Position numbers and translations under genes: made by a program | In this document: one piece after another, positions 42,164 through 50,920 of the stretch | How the letters are laid out: each line of letters opens with the position of its first letter | Position numbering within the stretch: the first letter of the stretch is position 1 | The notes under the pieces: generated by a model | The model's database searches: none | What the model saw: only the letters and a program-made list of their open reading frames with translations | What the model was told of the DNA's origin: nothing | Source: an uncultured Pseudomonadales bacterium | GTDB taxonomy: Bacteria > Pseudomonadota > Gammaproteobacteria > Pseudomonadales > Azotimanducaceae | Direction: 5' to 3' | NCBI GenBank assembly: GCA_958296025.1 | Contig: OY282430.1 | Coordinates: 1,116,001-1,180,000 of the forward strand | Length of the DNA: 64,000 nucleotides

Positions 42164-44601
42164 TGCATCCCTGTATTTTCCCGGTTGCGAAAGCGCGGCC
42201 GGCAGCCATGAACAAGCGTTCGTCCACCGTGCCGGCTCGGCGGCGCTTCTGGCGTTCCGCCTTAACCGTCGCCTTGCTCTGGCTATCGATGCCGCCCGCC
42301 GCGGCCGACACCTTCACCATAGCGGACATTCGCCTGCAGGGCCTGCAGCGGGTGTCCGCCGGCACGGTGTTCAACACCCTGCCGGTGAAGGTGGGGGATG
42401 CGCTGGACGAGGTGGCGGTGCGCCAGCTGATCCGCCTGCTCTTCGCCACCGGCTACTTTGACGACATCCGCATGGCCCGGGACGGCGATGCGCTGGTGGT
42501 GACCGTGGTGGAGCGTCCGGCCATTGAGTCCATCGAACTCGACGGCAACAAGGCCATCAAGACGGAGGCGTTGCTCGATGGCCTGTCCGAGCAGGGCCTG
42601 AGCGAAGGGGAAATCTTCAAGCAGGCCACCCTGGAGCGGGTGGGCATGGAATTGGAGCGCCAATACGTCGCCCAAGGGCGCTACGGCGCCGCCATCGACA
42701 CTGAGGTGGAGGAGCTGCCGCGCAACCGGGTGGCGATCAGCATCGACATTGAGGAGGGCAAGACCTCCGGCATCCGCCATATCAACATCGTCGGCACCGA
42801 GGCGTTTTCCGAGGAGGCGCTGCTCGATGAGATGGAGCTCAGCCATCCCACCCTGTTCTCGTTCTTTCGCAACAATGACAAGTACAGCCGGGAGAAGCTG
42901 TCCGGTGACTTGGAGAAGCTGGAGTCCTATTACAAGGACCGCGGCTATGTCGAGTTCGATATCTCCTCCACGCAGGTGAGCGTCACCCCAGACAAGCGGC
43001 AGGTCTATATCTCCATGAACGTCGCCGAGGGGGACAAGTACGTCGTCGATGAGGTCAACGTCCTCGGCGAACTGAACGATGTGAAGGTCGAGAATCTGCG
43101 GGCGCTGGTCGTGGTCACCTCCGGCCAAGTGTTCTCCCAAGCCTTGGTGACGGCCACGGAGGATCGCTTGGAGGGTGCCTTGGGCAACGCCGGCTACACC
43201 TTCGCTTCGGCCGGTGGGGTGCCTCGGGTCAGCGAGGACGGCACTGTGGACGTGGATTTCGTGATCGACGCCGGCAAGCGCGCCTATGTGCGCCGCATCA
43301 ACTTCACCGGCAACCGCGTCACTCAGGATGAGGTGCTGCGCCGGGAGATGCGGCAGATGGAGGGTGGTTGGGCTTCCACGGCACAGGTCGAACTGTCTAA
43401 GCTGCGCCTGGAGCGCTTGGGCTACTTTCGCGAGGTGAACGTGGAGACGCCGGCGGTGCCCGGCACGGACGATCAGGTGGATGTGGCGTTCAGCGTCGAG
43501 GAGCAGCCCTCCGGCAGCATTTCCGCCACCTTGGGCTACAGCCAGGGTTGGGGGCTGGTGTTGGGCGCCAACTACCGGGAGAACAACGTCTTCGGCACCG
43601 GCAACAGCTTAGGCGTGGGCCTTTCCGTGTCCGGCTACCAGAAGTCCGCCAGCTTCAATTTCTTCGACCCTTACTACACCTTGGACGGCATCAGCCGCGG
43701 TTTCAACGTATATTTCCGGCGCTTGGACTTCGACGAGCGCAACATCGCCCGCTACAGCACGGACGCCGTAGGCGCCGGCGTCACGTTCGGCTTCCCCATC
43801 GGTGAAACCCAGCGGATCAACTTCGGTGGCACCTTGGAGCAGACCAGCCTGACCGAGGGCCGCTTCCCCGCCCAGGAGATCTCCGCGTTCCTGGACGACA
43901 ACGGCGATGACTTCCTGAATTTCAAGCTCAGCTTGGGTTGGCAGTCCTCCACCCTCAACCGCGGCCTGTTCCCGACACGAGGCCGCGCCCAGTCCCTTGG
44001 GCTTGAGGCGTCCGTTCCCGGCAGCAGTCTGGAGTTCTGGAAGATCATCTACCGCGGCGAGCAATACTTCCCCTTCATCGGCGGCCTCGCCCTGCGCCTG
44101 CGCGGCGAAGTGGGCTACGGGGGCGGCTACGGCGGCACCCAGGATCTGCCCTTCTACGAGCACTTCTTCGCCGGCGGCTTCGGCTCCATTCGCGGTTTCG
44201 AGCAATCCACCTTGGGGCCGCGCACCACCAATCCCGTTGTGGATAGGGACGGCAACGCACTGCCGGCCAATTACCTGCGCCCGGAAGGGGACCCTTTCGG
44301 CGGCAACCTGTTGGTGGAGGCGTCGTTGGAGCTCATCCTGACCCTGCCCTTCGTAGAGGAGAACCGGCAGTTCCGCCCGGTGCTGTTCGTGGATGCCGGC
44401 AACGTCTTCAACACCAATTGCCCGCAGGTGAGCGTCAATTGCTTCGGCTTCGGCTTCGACGAGTTCCGCTACTCCGCCGGCTTCGGCATCACCTGGCTGA
44501 CCGGCATGGGGCCGATGACCTTCGGCATCGCCAAGCCCTTTAACGCTAAGGATATCGACGAGACGGAGCAGTTCCAGTTTGAGTTGGGACGCACGTTCTG
44601 A
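42163..44601 (+). CDS. bamA: outer-membrane protein assembly factor BamA
   Basis: Core of the BAM complex that inserts beta-barrel proteins in the outer membrane. After a signal segment, the first POTRA domain begins ADTFTIADIRLQGLQRVSAG; five POTRA repeats reach about residue 430. The beta-barrel follows, with FFAGGFGSIRGFEQSTLGPR holding the conserved VRGF/Y-type loop. It ends in the aromatic FQFELGRTF. ATG 42163 overlaps the rseP stop; ATG 42208 (NKRSSTVPARRRF) is a plausible alternative with a shorter signal. 812 aa. Confidence 0.95.
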   Translation: MHPCIFPVAKARPAAMNKRSSTVPARRRFWRSALTVALLWLSMPPAAADTFTIADIRLQGLQRVSAGTVFNTLPVKVGDALDEVAVRQLIRLLFATGYFDDIRMARDGDALVVTVVERPAIESIELDGNKAIKTEALLDGLSEQGLSEGEIFKQATLERVGMELERQYVAQGRYGAAIDTEVEELPRNRVAISIDIEEGKTSGIRHINIVGTEAFSEEALLDEMELSHPTLFSFFRNNDKYSREKLSGDLEKLESYYKDRGYVEFDISSTQVSVTPDKRQVYISMNVAEGDKYVVDEVNVLGELNDVKVENLRALVVVTSGQVFSQALVTATEDRLEGALGNAGYTFASAGGVPRVSEDGTVDVDFVIDAGKRAYVRRINFTGNRVTQDEVLRREMRQMEGGWASTAQVELSKLRLERLGYFREVNVETPAVPGTDDQVDVAFSVEEQPSGSISATLGYSQGWGLVLGANYRENNVFGTGNSLGVGLSVSGYQKSASFNFFDPYYTLDGISRGFNVYFRRLDFDERNIARYSTDAVGAGVTFGFPIGETQRINFGGTLEQTSLTEGRFPAQEISAFLDDNGDDFLNFKLSLGWQSSTLNRGLFPTRGRAQSLGLEASVPGSSLEFWKIIYRGEQYFPFIGGLALRLRGEVGYGGGYGGTQDLPFYEHFFAGGFGSIRGFEQSTLGPRTTNPVVDRDGNALPANYLRPEGDPFGGNLLVEASLELILTLPFVEENRQFRPVLFVDAGNVFNTNCPQVSVNCFGFGFDEFRYSAGFGITWLTGMGPMTFGIAKPFNAKDIDETEQFQFELGRTF

Positions 44602-44654
44602 TGTAGAATGCGGGAGATGTTGATCTTGTGCCCTGCCGGCAAGGAGTTTTTTTC

Positions 44655-45179
44655 GTGACTAAAAGATTTGCTCAATTGGCCCTGTTCGGGCTTTGCCTCG
44701 GTGCCGCCGTCCTCGCCTCGGCGGAGCTGAAAATCGCCGTTTTAGACACGCAGAGGGCTTTGGTGTCCAGTGAGGAGGCCAAGGCCCTGCTGAAGCAGGC
44801 GCAAGCCGATCTCAAGAAGGAGGAGGACGAGGTGAACACTCTCGGCGAGGAAATTCAGCAGCTGCAGGAGAGGCTGCAAACCGACGGCGAGGTTATGGGC
44901 CCCACGGAGCGGCGCCGGGTCGAGAAGGGCATTGAGGACAAGCGGCTGGACTATCAGTTCAAAGTCAACAAGCTGCAGAAGGCCTTGGAGGACCGGCGCC
45001 AGGACTTGCTGCAGGTGATGGTGCCGAAGGTGGACGCGGTGCTCAAGGACCTTATCGAACTGGAAGGCTACGACCTCATCCTGGAGCGCGCCAACTTGCG
45101 CTACGTCAACACCAAGCACGACATCACCCGCCGGGTCACCGAAAAGCTCAACCAAAAGCGTGATGCCTCCAGTTCGTGA
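44655..45179 (+). CDS. skp: periplasmic chaperone Skp/OmpH
   Basis: Holdase that carries unfolded outer-membrane proteins to BAM. GTG 44655 follows AAGGAG at 8 bases, giving 174 aa. The signal peptide is about residues 1-23 (ending VLASA), then the mature LKIAVLDTQRALVSSEEAKA. A long charged coiled-coil region (residues ~40-115) forms the tentacles. The C-terminal YDLILERANLRYVN is typical. It lies between bamA and lpxD, the conserved order, and its stop overlaps lpxD. Confidence 0.92.
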   Translation: MTKRFAQLALFGLCLGAAVLASAELKIAVLDTQRALVSSEEAKALLKQAQADLKKEEDEVNTLGEEIQQLQERLQTDGEVMGPTERRRVEKGIEDKRLDYQFKVNKLQKALEDRRQDLLQVMVPKVDAVLKDLIELEGYDLILERANLRYVNTKHDITRRVTEKLNQKRDASSS

Positions 45180-46249
45180 GTAGTCTCCAGGCCACCCGGT
45201 CCCTAAGCCTCGGCGAACTGGCCGGGCGGGTGGGGGGCGCGGTGGTTGGGGACGCCGGCGCGACCATTTCCGGCCTCGGCGCCTTGCGGACCGCCAAACC
45301 CGGCCAGATCACCCATCTCTCCAACCCGGCCTACCGGCGCTGCTTGGCGGTCACCCAGGCCTCCGCCGTGATCCTGCGGCGTCAGGACGTATCCCTATGC
45401 CCCACCAACGCCTTGGTGGTGGCGGATCCCTATTTGGCCTTCGCCCAGGCCTCGCGCTTGTGGGAGTGCTCACCGGCCCTGAATGAGGGGATACACCCAG
45501 ACGCCTGGCTGGACCCCGCCGCCGAGGTCAATGCCGGCGCCCGCATCGGCCCGGGCGCGGTGGTGGGGGCGGGAACGGTGGTCGGCGCAGATGTGCGCAT
45601 TCACGCCAACGCCGTCATCGGCGCCCGCTGCCGACTGGACCGGGGCGTGCGCATCATGGCCAACGCCGTGCTCTATGACGATGTCAGAGTGGGTGCCGGT
45701 TCCATCATCCATGCCGGGGCGGTGATTGGGGCGGACGGCTTCGGCTACGCCCGGGACGGGGAGGGCGCCTTGGTCGCCATCGCCCAGCTGGGCGGCGTCC
45801 GCATCGGCCGTGACGTCAGCATCGGCGCCGCCACCAGCATCGATCGGGGCACCATTGAGGACACGGTGATCGAAGACGGGGTCAAGATTGACAACCAAGT
45901 GCAGATCGGCCACAACTGCCGCATCGGCCGGAACACGGTTATTTGCGGCTGCGTCGGCATCGTCGGCAGCACCGAGATCGGTGCCGGCTGCGTGCTGGCC
46001 GGCATGGTCGGCGTCGGCGGTGACGGGCCCATCCGCATCTGCGCTGGGGTCACCGTCAGCGGCTGCACCCATGTGTCCGGCTCCATCCACCGGCCGGGGG
46101 TCTATTCCGGCGGCGTCATCCACAATTCCAGCACGGCTTGGAAGCGCAACGCCCTGCGCTTCCAAAGGCTGGACGAACTAGCCCGCCGGGTCGGTCGGCT
46201 GGAAAAGCGTCTAAATGAGCAGGAGGCCATTGCGCCATCGCGCAAGTAA
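45176..46249 (+). CDS. lpxD: UDP-3-O-acylglucosamine N-acyltransferase LpxD
   Basis: Third step of lipid A synthesis: adds the N-linked hydroxyacyl chain. The N-terminal uridine-binding domain (to ~residue 100) has SGLGALRTAKPGQITHLSNP. The left-handed beta-helix runs ~105-320 with repeated I/V-G-x(4) hexapeptides. DGVKIDNQVQIGHNCRIG carries the catalytic His. GTG 45176 overlaps the skp stop. 357 aa (E. coli 341). fabZ, which normally follows, lies about 9.7 kb away beyond an inserted operon. Confidence 0.95.
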   Translation: MSSLQATRSLSLGELAGRVGGAVVGDAGATISGLGALRTAKPGQITHLSNPAYRRCLAVTQASAVILRRQDVSLCPTNALVVADPYLAFAQASRLWECSPALNEGIHPDAWLDPAAEVNAGARIGPGAVVGAGTVVGADVRIHANAVIGARCRLDRGVRIMANAVLYDDVRVGAGSIIHAGAVIGADGFGYARDGEGALVAIAQLGGVRIGRDVSIGAATSIDRGTIEDTVIEDGVKIDNQVQIGHNCRIGRNTVICGCVGIVGSTEIGAGCVLAGMVGVGGDGPIRICAGVTVSGCTHVSGSIHRPGVYSGGVIHNSSTAWKRNALRFQRLDELARRVGRLEKRLNEQEAIAPSRK

Positions 46250-46323
46250 CCGCCCCCATTCAACCCATAGGCGCAACGCTCCCGTCGCGGCGCGCACAGG
46301 CGGCCCTTGACGAAGCCGGCCGG

Positions 46324-47769
46324 TCAGCGCTGGTCGAGGACCACCGCGCCGCCTTGAATGACCATGCTCAGGTTCTGCAGGGCGCCAAGGTCCTGCAAGG
46401 GGTCCCCTTGCAGAACGATCATGTCCGCCACGTTGCCCACTTCAAGGGTGCCCACATCCTCCAGCATCAGCAGCGCTTGGGCGGCATCCTTGGTCGCCGC
46501 CCGCAGCACCTCGGCGTTGCTTAGCCCCAAGCCGGCCAGCGCCGCGATGGTCGTGCGCAAGACTTTGTCCGCTGGAAAGCCGGGCAGGTCGGAGCCGAGC
46601 ACCGGCTTGGCGCCGAACGCCGTCATGGACTGGATGTTGCCCTTGGTGAGGTTGAATTCCGCAAGGTCCTCCTCGCTGGGTTCGCCGAAGGTCTCCGCCA
46701 TGATTTCGGGGGTGCCGAGGGTGACGGCCACGGCCAGCCCCTTGCGCCCGGCGGTGCCGAGCAAATCGCCGCCGCTGTCCGCGCTGATGCCCGGCGGATG
46801 GACGAAGCCGTCAACGCCCCACTCCACCAGTTGATTCACGTCCTTAGCGTCCATGGCGTGGACCAGCGCCGGCAGGCCAATGCGGTTGGCTTCGTCGATG
46901 ATGGCTTCGGTCACTTCCGGGGAAAGCTTGGGGCCGTCCGGCTCGACGTAGGTGATTTTCAACTGATCGACGCCGCTCTGTGCATAAGTGCGCACCCAGG
47001 CCCGGGCTGCGTCGGCCTCGTCCACCTCCACGGCGACATGCTTGGCGCAGTACTCCCGGCCCTCGCAAATGCCGACGTTGGCGAGCAGGTCCGCCACCGG
47101 AGCGATGGCGGCGCACAGCATGCTGCCGCTGCAAATGCCGACGGCGGGGTGGCCGTCCGGCGCCGTGAAGATGCCGCCGGACACGAGGATGCGTGGGCCT
47201 TGCAGGTCGCCGCTCTTCTGCCGTTCGCGCACGTCTATGATTTGCGGCCAAAAGTCCCCGGGGCTCATGATGGTGGTGAAGCCGTGCCGCAGCAGCTCCG
47301 CCAGCTTCTCGCGCATCCGCGTATCCACATACTCGGCGTACTCGGCGTCGGACTTGGGGAAGTACATGCCCATGCCCTCAAAGTCGAAGGACAGGTGTAC
47401 ATGGGTGTCCACCAGACCGGGCATCAGGAAGGCCCCCGCAAGGTCGATGTGGTTGCTTGCCGCGGGCGCGGTTGCTGGGCCGGCAAGTGCCGCTGCACCA
47501 GACGAAGGCTCCTGCCCTGCGGCGTCTTGCTGGGCCGGCCCGCCAAGCAAGGCGTCTCCTGTGGCGTGGATGGCCGCTATGCGGCCGTTTGCAACGACGA
47601 TCGACGATACCGGAACCGCGAAGTCTTGGGTGCCGTCAAACAGCCGGGCGTTGTTGAGCACCAAACTGTCGGCGGCCAAGCCCGCCGACCAGCCTAACAG
47701 CGCGAGGGTCAGCCCGATGATTGAGCTCAAGGGCGGCTTGGGATTTCGCTTCAGTAGTTCTTTCGGCAT
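46324..47769 (-). CDS. exported metal-dependent amidohydrolase
   Basis: Imidazolonepropionase-like amidohydrolase, 481 aa from ATG 47769. A signal peptide spans residues ~14-33 (IIGLTLALLGWSAGLAA). Metal ligands: DTHVH (His123, His125), LKITYVEP (possible carboxylated Lys), LVHAMD, FVHPP and GSDLPG (Asp). The N- and C-terminal sandwich strands are DSLVLNNARLFDGT and GNVADMIVLQGDPL. About 35 Ala/Gly-rich residues (72-106) are inserted before the metal site. It is the last gene of a minus-strand operon with a TonB receptor and three exported hydrolase-like proteins. Substrate unknown; cyclic amides or dipeptide-like compounds are typical of the family. Confidence 0.85.
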   Translation of the reverse strand: MPKELLKRNPKPPLSSIIGLTLALLGWSAGLAADSLVLNNARLFDGTQDFAVPVSSIVVANGRIAAIHATGDALLGGPAQQDAAGQEPSSGAAALAGPATAPAASNHIDLAGAFLMPGLVDTHVHLSFDFEGMGMYFPKSDAEYAEYVDTRMREKLAELLRHGFTTIMSPGDFWPQIIDVRERQKSGDLQGPRILVSGGIFTAPDGHPAVGICSGSMLCAAIAPVADLLANVGICEGREYCAKHVAVEVDEADAARAWVRTYAQSGVDQLKITYVEPDGPKLSPEVTEAIIDEANRIGLPALVHAMDAKDVNQLVEWGVDGFVHPPGISADSGGDLLGTAGRKGLAVAVTLGTPEIMAETFGEPSEEDLAEFNLTKGNIQSMTAFGAKPVLGSDLPGFPADKVLRTTIAALAGLGLSNAEVLRAATKDAAQALLMLEDVGTLEVGNVADMIVLQGDPLQDLGALQNLSMVIQGGAVVLDQR

Positions 47770-47773
47770 TGGA

Positions 47774-47950
47774 TTAGCCCTCAGTTGTGGGGAGTTGGTT
47801 CGCAAGTACGTCTTCGCCGAGCAGCATGATCAGCCAGCGTGCGCCTCTGCCGTCTATGAGCCGTGCGTTCCTGATGACCAGATCGGCCGACGCCGCCAGC
47901 GGCGAGGCCAACAGGATGAGGCCTGCCGATAGATATGTTTTTCGCCGCAT
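47774..47950 (-). pseudogene. amidohydrolase N-terminal remnant or small exported peptide
   Basis: A 58-codon ORF starts at ATG 47950 with GAGGGG just upstream. It encodes a signal peptide (TYLSAGLILLASPLAASA) followed by DLVIRNARLIDGRG, the standard first strand of exported amidohydrolases. It then ends after 22 unrelated residues. It stops 4 bases before the intact amidohydrolase. It looks like a deleted second copy. The preserved start and coupling leave open a role as a coupled leader peptide. Confidence 0.55.
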
Positions 47951-48079
47951 TTCCCCTCTTTGCCTAGCCGCTGCTCGGCCGGCGCGAGTCTCTTGCGCCC
48001 GCACATTGGGGGGGCTTGTTGGGCAACCGTCCGCCAGTCGAGTTTGGGGCAACGTCTCTTTGAATGCACGGGTCGCGCA

Positions 48080-48520
48080 CTAGCGCGGCTGCAGGCGGAA
48101 AACGCCGCCTTCCGCGACGAAGCTCAGGCCGTCAACCGGGTCCTCCTGGTACTTTTCGACGTAGGCGTCAACCACCCTGCGCCGCTCGTCGGCGTCATCG
48201 ACCTCAACCGCCGCAAGGGAATAGACGGCGTCGCCCATGCGTACGCGGACATTGCCGTCCGCCCGGATGTAGCTGATCCAATTCTTCCCCTCCGGGTCCC
48301 CGGCAACGTACAGCGCCGGGCCAACGCCCACCGCCCAGACGTTGACCGAGTAAGGGTCGGCTGGACGAACTTCAAGCTGAATGGAGTCTGGTACGCCATC
48401 CCAAGCGGTCGGCGCGGCCATGTTTTGGCCGGAAAGGGCACCGCCGGCGAAGGGGCCGATCGGGTCTGCGCAGCCGAACAGCGCCAAAACGCCGACGGCC
48501 AGTACTGTGCGTGTATGCAT
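48080..48520 (-). CDS. small lipoprotein, split-barrel-like
   Basis: 146 aa from ATG 48520, preceded by GAGGAG. A lipobox (ALFGC) ends the signal peptide. The mature part has NWISYIRADGNVRVRMGDAV and YSLAAVEVDDADERRRVVDA, resembling the core of small flavin/deazaflavin split-barrel proteins (nitroreductase-like, DUF2255-type). No other family is recognised. It lies between the TonB receptor and the amidohydrolase remnant on the same strand. Membrane attachment is supported; catalytic activity is not shown. Confidence 0.6.
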   Translation of the reverse strand: MHTRTVLAVGVLALFGCADPIGPFAGGALSGQNMAAPTAWDGVPDSIQLEVRPADPYSVNVWAVGVGPALYVAGDPEGKNWISYIRADGNVRVRMGDAVYSLAAVEVDDADERRRVVDAYVEKYQEDPVDGLSFVAEGGVFRLQPR

Positions 48521-48534
48521 GTGCTTGAAACTCC

Positions 48535-50880
48535 TCATTCCCAAGTGCGGGAAACGGTGAGGCCGTAGCTGACTGGCTGTGCCAAGCCGCCGGCCGTGTA
48601 GGTCGATCCCTCCGGGTCAATGCCGAACAAGGTGTTGAACACGAAGCCCTCCAAGGCGCCGCCGATCTGGAAGTTCAGCTCCTGCTCATTGGTGAGGTTC
48701 TTGCCCCAGACGGAGATGCGCCAGTTGTTGATGCTGTAGGAGACGTCGGCGTTCAGCTTGGCGTAATCCGTCAGCGGGGTGACGCCGATCTCGGCCGCTT
48801 CGTCCTGGCCGAAGGTCTTTTCGGAGCGGTAGGACCAGTTCAGGGCGAAAGCCAGCTCCCCTTGGCCAACGGCCACGGCGTACATGAGGTCCAGGTTGAC
48901 GGCGTGCTTGGGCGTCTGCTCAATGCGGTTGCCGCTTAAGTCATCCTCGCCGCTCACCAATTCGTCATAGACCGCATCGGTCAACGAGTAGCTCAGGCTG
49001 GCGGTCAGGTTTTGCGAGAGCAGCGCCGTCGCCTCCATCTCCAAGCCCTTGATGGTGGCCTTGCCGGCGTTCTGCTGCGAGGTGAACGGGAACCCGGCCT
49101 CGTTAACGGTGATGACGCCGGTCACCAAGTCCGTGTAGTCCGTGTAGTAACCGGTGAGGTTGAGCTGGGCGCGATTCTCCCAGAAGCGCGTCTTCACGCC
49201 GAGCTCGTAGTTGAGCGCGTACTCCGGGTCGTAGCCGCGCACCGCCGCCTCGGGGTTGGTGTCCGCGGCGAAGCCGCCGGAGTTGTAGCCCCGGGCGATG
49301 GAGGCATATACAAAGAAGCTGTCGAAGCCGCCCCAGTCCTCCAAGGTGATGTCGTAGGTGGCCTTCGGGGTGAAGGCGGTCCAGGAACCCTTGTAGGTGA
49401 CGTCGTAGGGCTGCAACGCAAAGGGGTTGAAGATGCCGTAGTCCCCATAGGCAAAGGAGCGTCCCTTGCGCTTGTCCTTGGTCCAGCGCATCCCAACGGT
49501 CAGGTTGGAGATGTCGTTCAGCGCCCAGCCGAGTTGCCCGAACGCGGCGAAGCTGTTGGTATCGACGTCGGCCCCGCCGGAGGTGTTGAAGCCGACCGGC
49601 TGGTTGGGCGAATCCGCCGGCGCCAGCAGGGTGTTGGCGGCGCCCGGCGGGCAGCGGCCGAACATTTCGCAATTGGCGTTGAACAGGGCGACGTTCGACA
49701 TCGGATGCCATTGCGCCACGACATTGTTCAATTCATAGCGCTCGACGTCCAAGTAGTACAGGCCCGTCGTGTAGGTGAGACGATCCGTCTGCCCGCTCAG
49801 GCGCAGTTCCTGGGAGAAGGTCGTGTCCTCTGGATAGCGATTGAACAGAATGTACACCTCCGGGGCGCCGGTCGCCGCTTGATCCGGCCCCACCGCCTTG
49901 CTGTCGTTGGTGTGCCAAGCGGTGATTGAGGTGACGGTGGAGTTGGCCAGCCAGTCGGTGTCCCACTCCAGGCGCAACGTCGCGCCGTAGGCTTCCCGGT
50001 CGGTGCCGCCGTCGAAGGAGTTGGTGACCTTGTCGTCCTCGCCCACCAAGGTGTTGGGAATTAGATTGGGAACGTTGGAGCCTTCCAGAACGAAAAACGG
50101 AATGCCGCCCGAGTTGTCCTTCATGTAGCTGAAGGTCAGGTTGGCCTCCAGGCCGGCGTCGGCAAAGTAGCGCAGCTTGCTGCGCACCGACCATTGGTCG
50201 ATGTCGCCCATGTCGTTGCCGGTGGTGAGGTTGTCGGCCCAGCCGTCGACGTTCTCCGTCTTGACGGCCACGGAGCCGAACAGATTGTCCGCCAACGGGC
50301 CGCTGACCTTGCCTTTGAAGATCATCTGGTTCCAGCGGCCGTAAGTGAACTCCAAGGCGCCATCGGAGTTCTCGTCCGGCTTCTCGGTGACCACGTTGAT
50401 GGCCCCGCCCACCACGTTGCGCCCGAACAGGGTGCCTTGCGGGCCGCGCAGCACCTCGATGCGCTCCACGTCGAACAGATCCACGCCCATGTCCGAGCCG
50501 GCGTAGAACACCTCGTCGATAAACAGGGAAACGCCGCTGTCCTCGCCGGCGGTGCTGCCGCCGCCGTTGCCGCGAATGAAAAGCCCCGGGTCGGTGCGAT
50601 CCACCGTCTCGAACGCAAAGCCGACGACGCGGTTGCCCATTTCCTGAATGCCGTCGATGCCGTAGTCTTCCAAATACTGGCCGTCCAAGGCGGTGACCGA
50701 GATGGGCGTGGTTTGCAGGTTGGTCTCCCGCTTCTCGGCAGTGACGATGATCTCCTCAAGGCCGTAGCCTCCGGGCGCCGAATCGTCCTGCGCCCAAGCC
50801 GAAGCCGCAACAAGCACGGCGCAAGCGCCCAGCGCCCTCGGCAGCAGATGTTGCAAAGCCAGTCTTTCCTTCCTGTTCAT
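48535..50880 (-). CDS. TonB-dependent outer-membrane receptor
   Basis: Energy-coupled outer-membrane importer, 781 aa from ATG 50880, which follows AAGGAGAG at good spacing. The signal peptide ends ASAWA. The mature start has GLEEIIVTAEKRETNLQTTP (TonB-box region). The plug contains VERIEVLRGPQGTLFGRNVV followed by GGAINVVTEKP. The barrel ends with YGLTVSRTWE. It is 40 bases downstream of three exported hydrolase-like genes, suggesting uptake of their product. The ligand is unknown; nothing specifically indicates a siderophore or sugar. Confidence 0.92.
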   Translation of the reverse strand: MNRKERLALQHLLPRALGACAVLVAASAWAQDDSAPGGYGLEEIIVTAEKRETNLQTTPISVTALDGQYLEDYGIDGIQEMGNRVVGFAFETVDRTDPGLFIRGNGGGSTAGEDSGVSLFIDEVFYAGSDMGVDLFDVERIEVLRGPQGTLFGRNVVGGAINVVTEKPDENSDGALEFTYGRWNQMIFKGKVSGPLADNLFGSVAVKTENVDGWADNLTTGNDMGDIDQWSVRSKLRYFADAGLEANLTFSYMKDNSGGIPFFVLEGSNVPNLIPNTLVGEDDKVTNSFDGGTDREAYGATLRLEWDTDWLANSTVTSITAWHTNDSKAVGPDQAATGAPEVYILFNRYPEDTTFSQELRLSGQTDRLTYTTGLYYLDVERYELNNVVAQWHPMSNVALFNANCEMFGRCPPGAANTLLAPADSPNQPVGFNTSGGADVDTNSFAAFGQLGWALNDISNLTVGMRWTKDKRKGRSFAYGDYGIFNPFALQPYDVTYKGSWTAFTPKATYDITLEDWGGFDSFFVYASIARGYNSGGFAADTNPEAAVRGYDPEYALNYELGVKTRFWENRAQLNLTGYYTDYTDLVTGVITVNEAGFPFTSQQNAGKATIKGLEMEATALLSQNLTASLSYSLTDAVYDELVSGEDDLSGNRIEQTPKHAVNLDLMYAVAVGQGELAFALNWSYRSEKTFGQDEAAEIGVTPLTDYAKLNADVSYSINNWRISVWGKNLTNEQELNFQIGGALEGFVFNTLFGIDPEGSTYTAGGLAQPVSYGLTVSRTWE

Positions 50881-50920
50881 TGTCCGTCTCTCCTTGGGGG
50901 TTCTCAAAAGTCTTTGGCGC

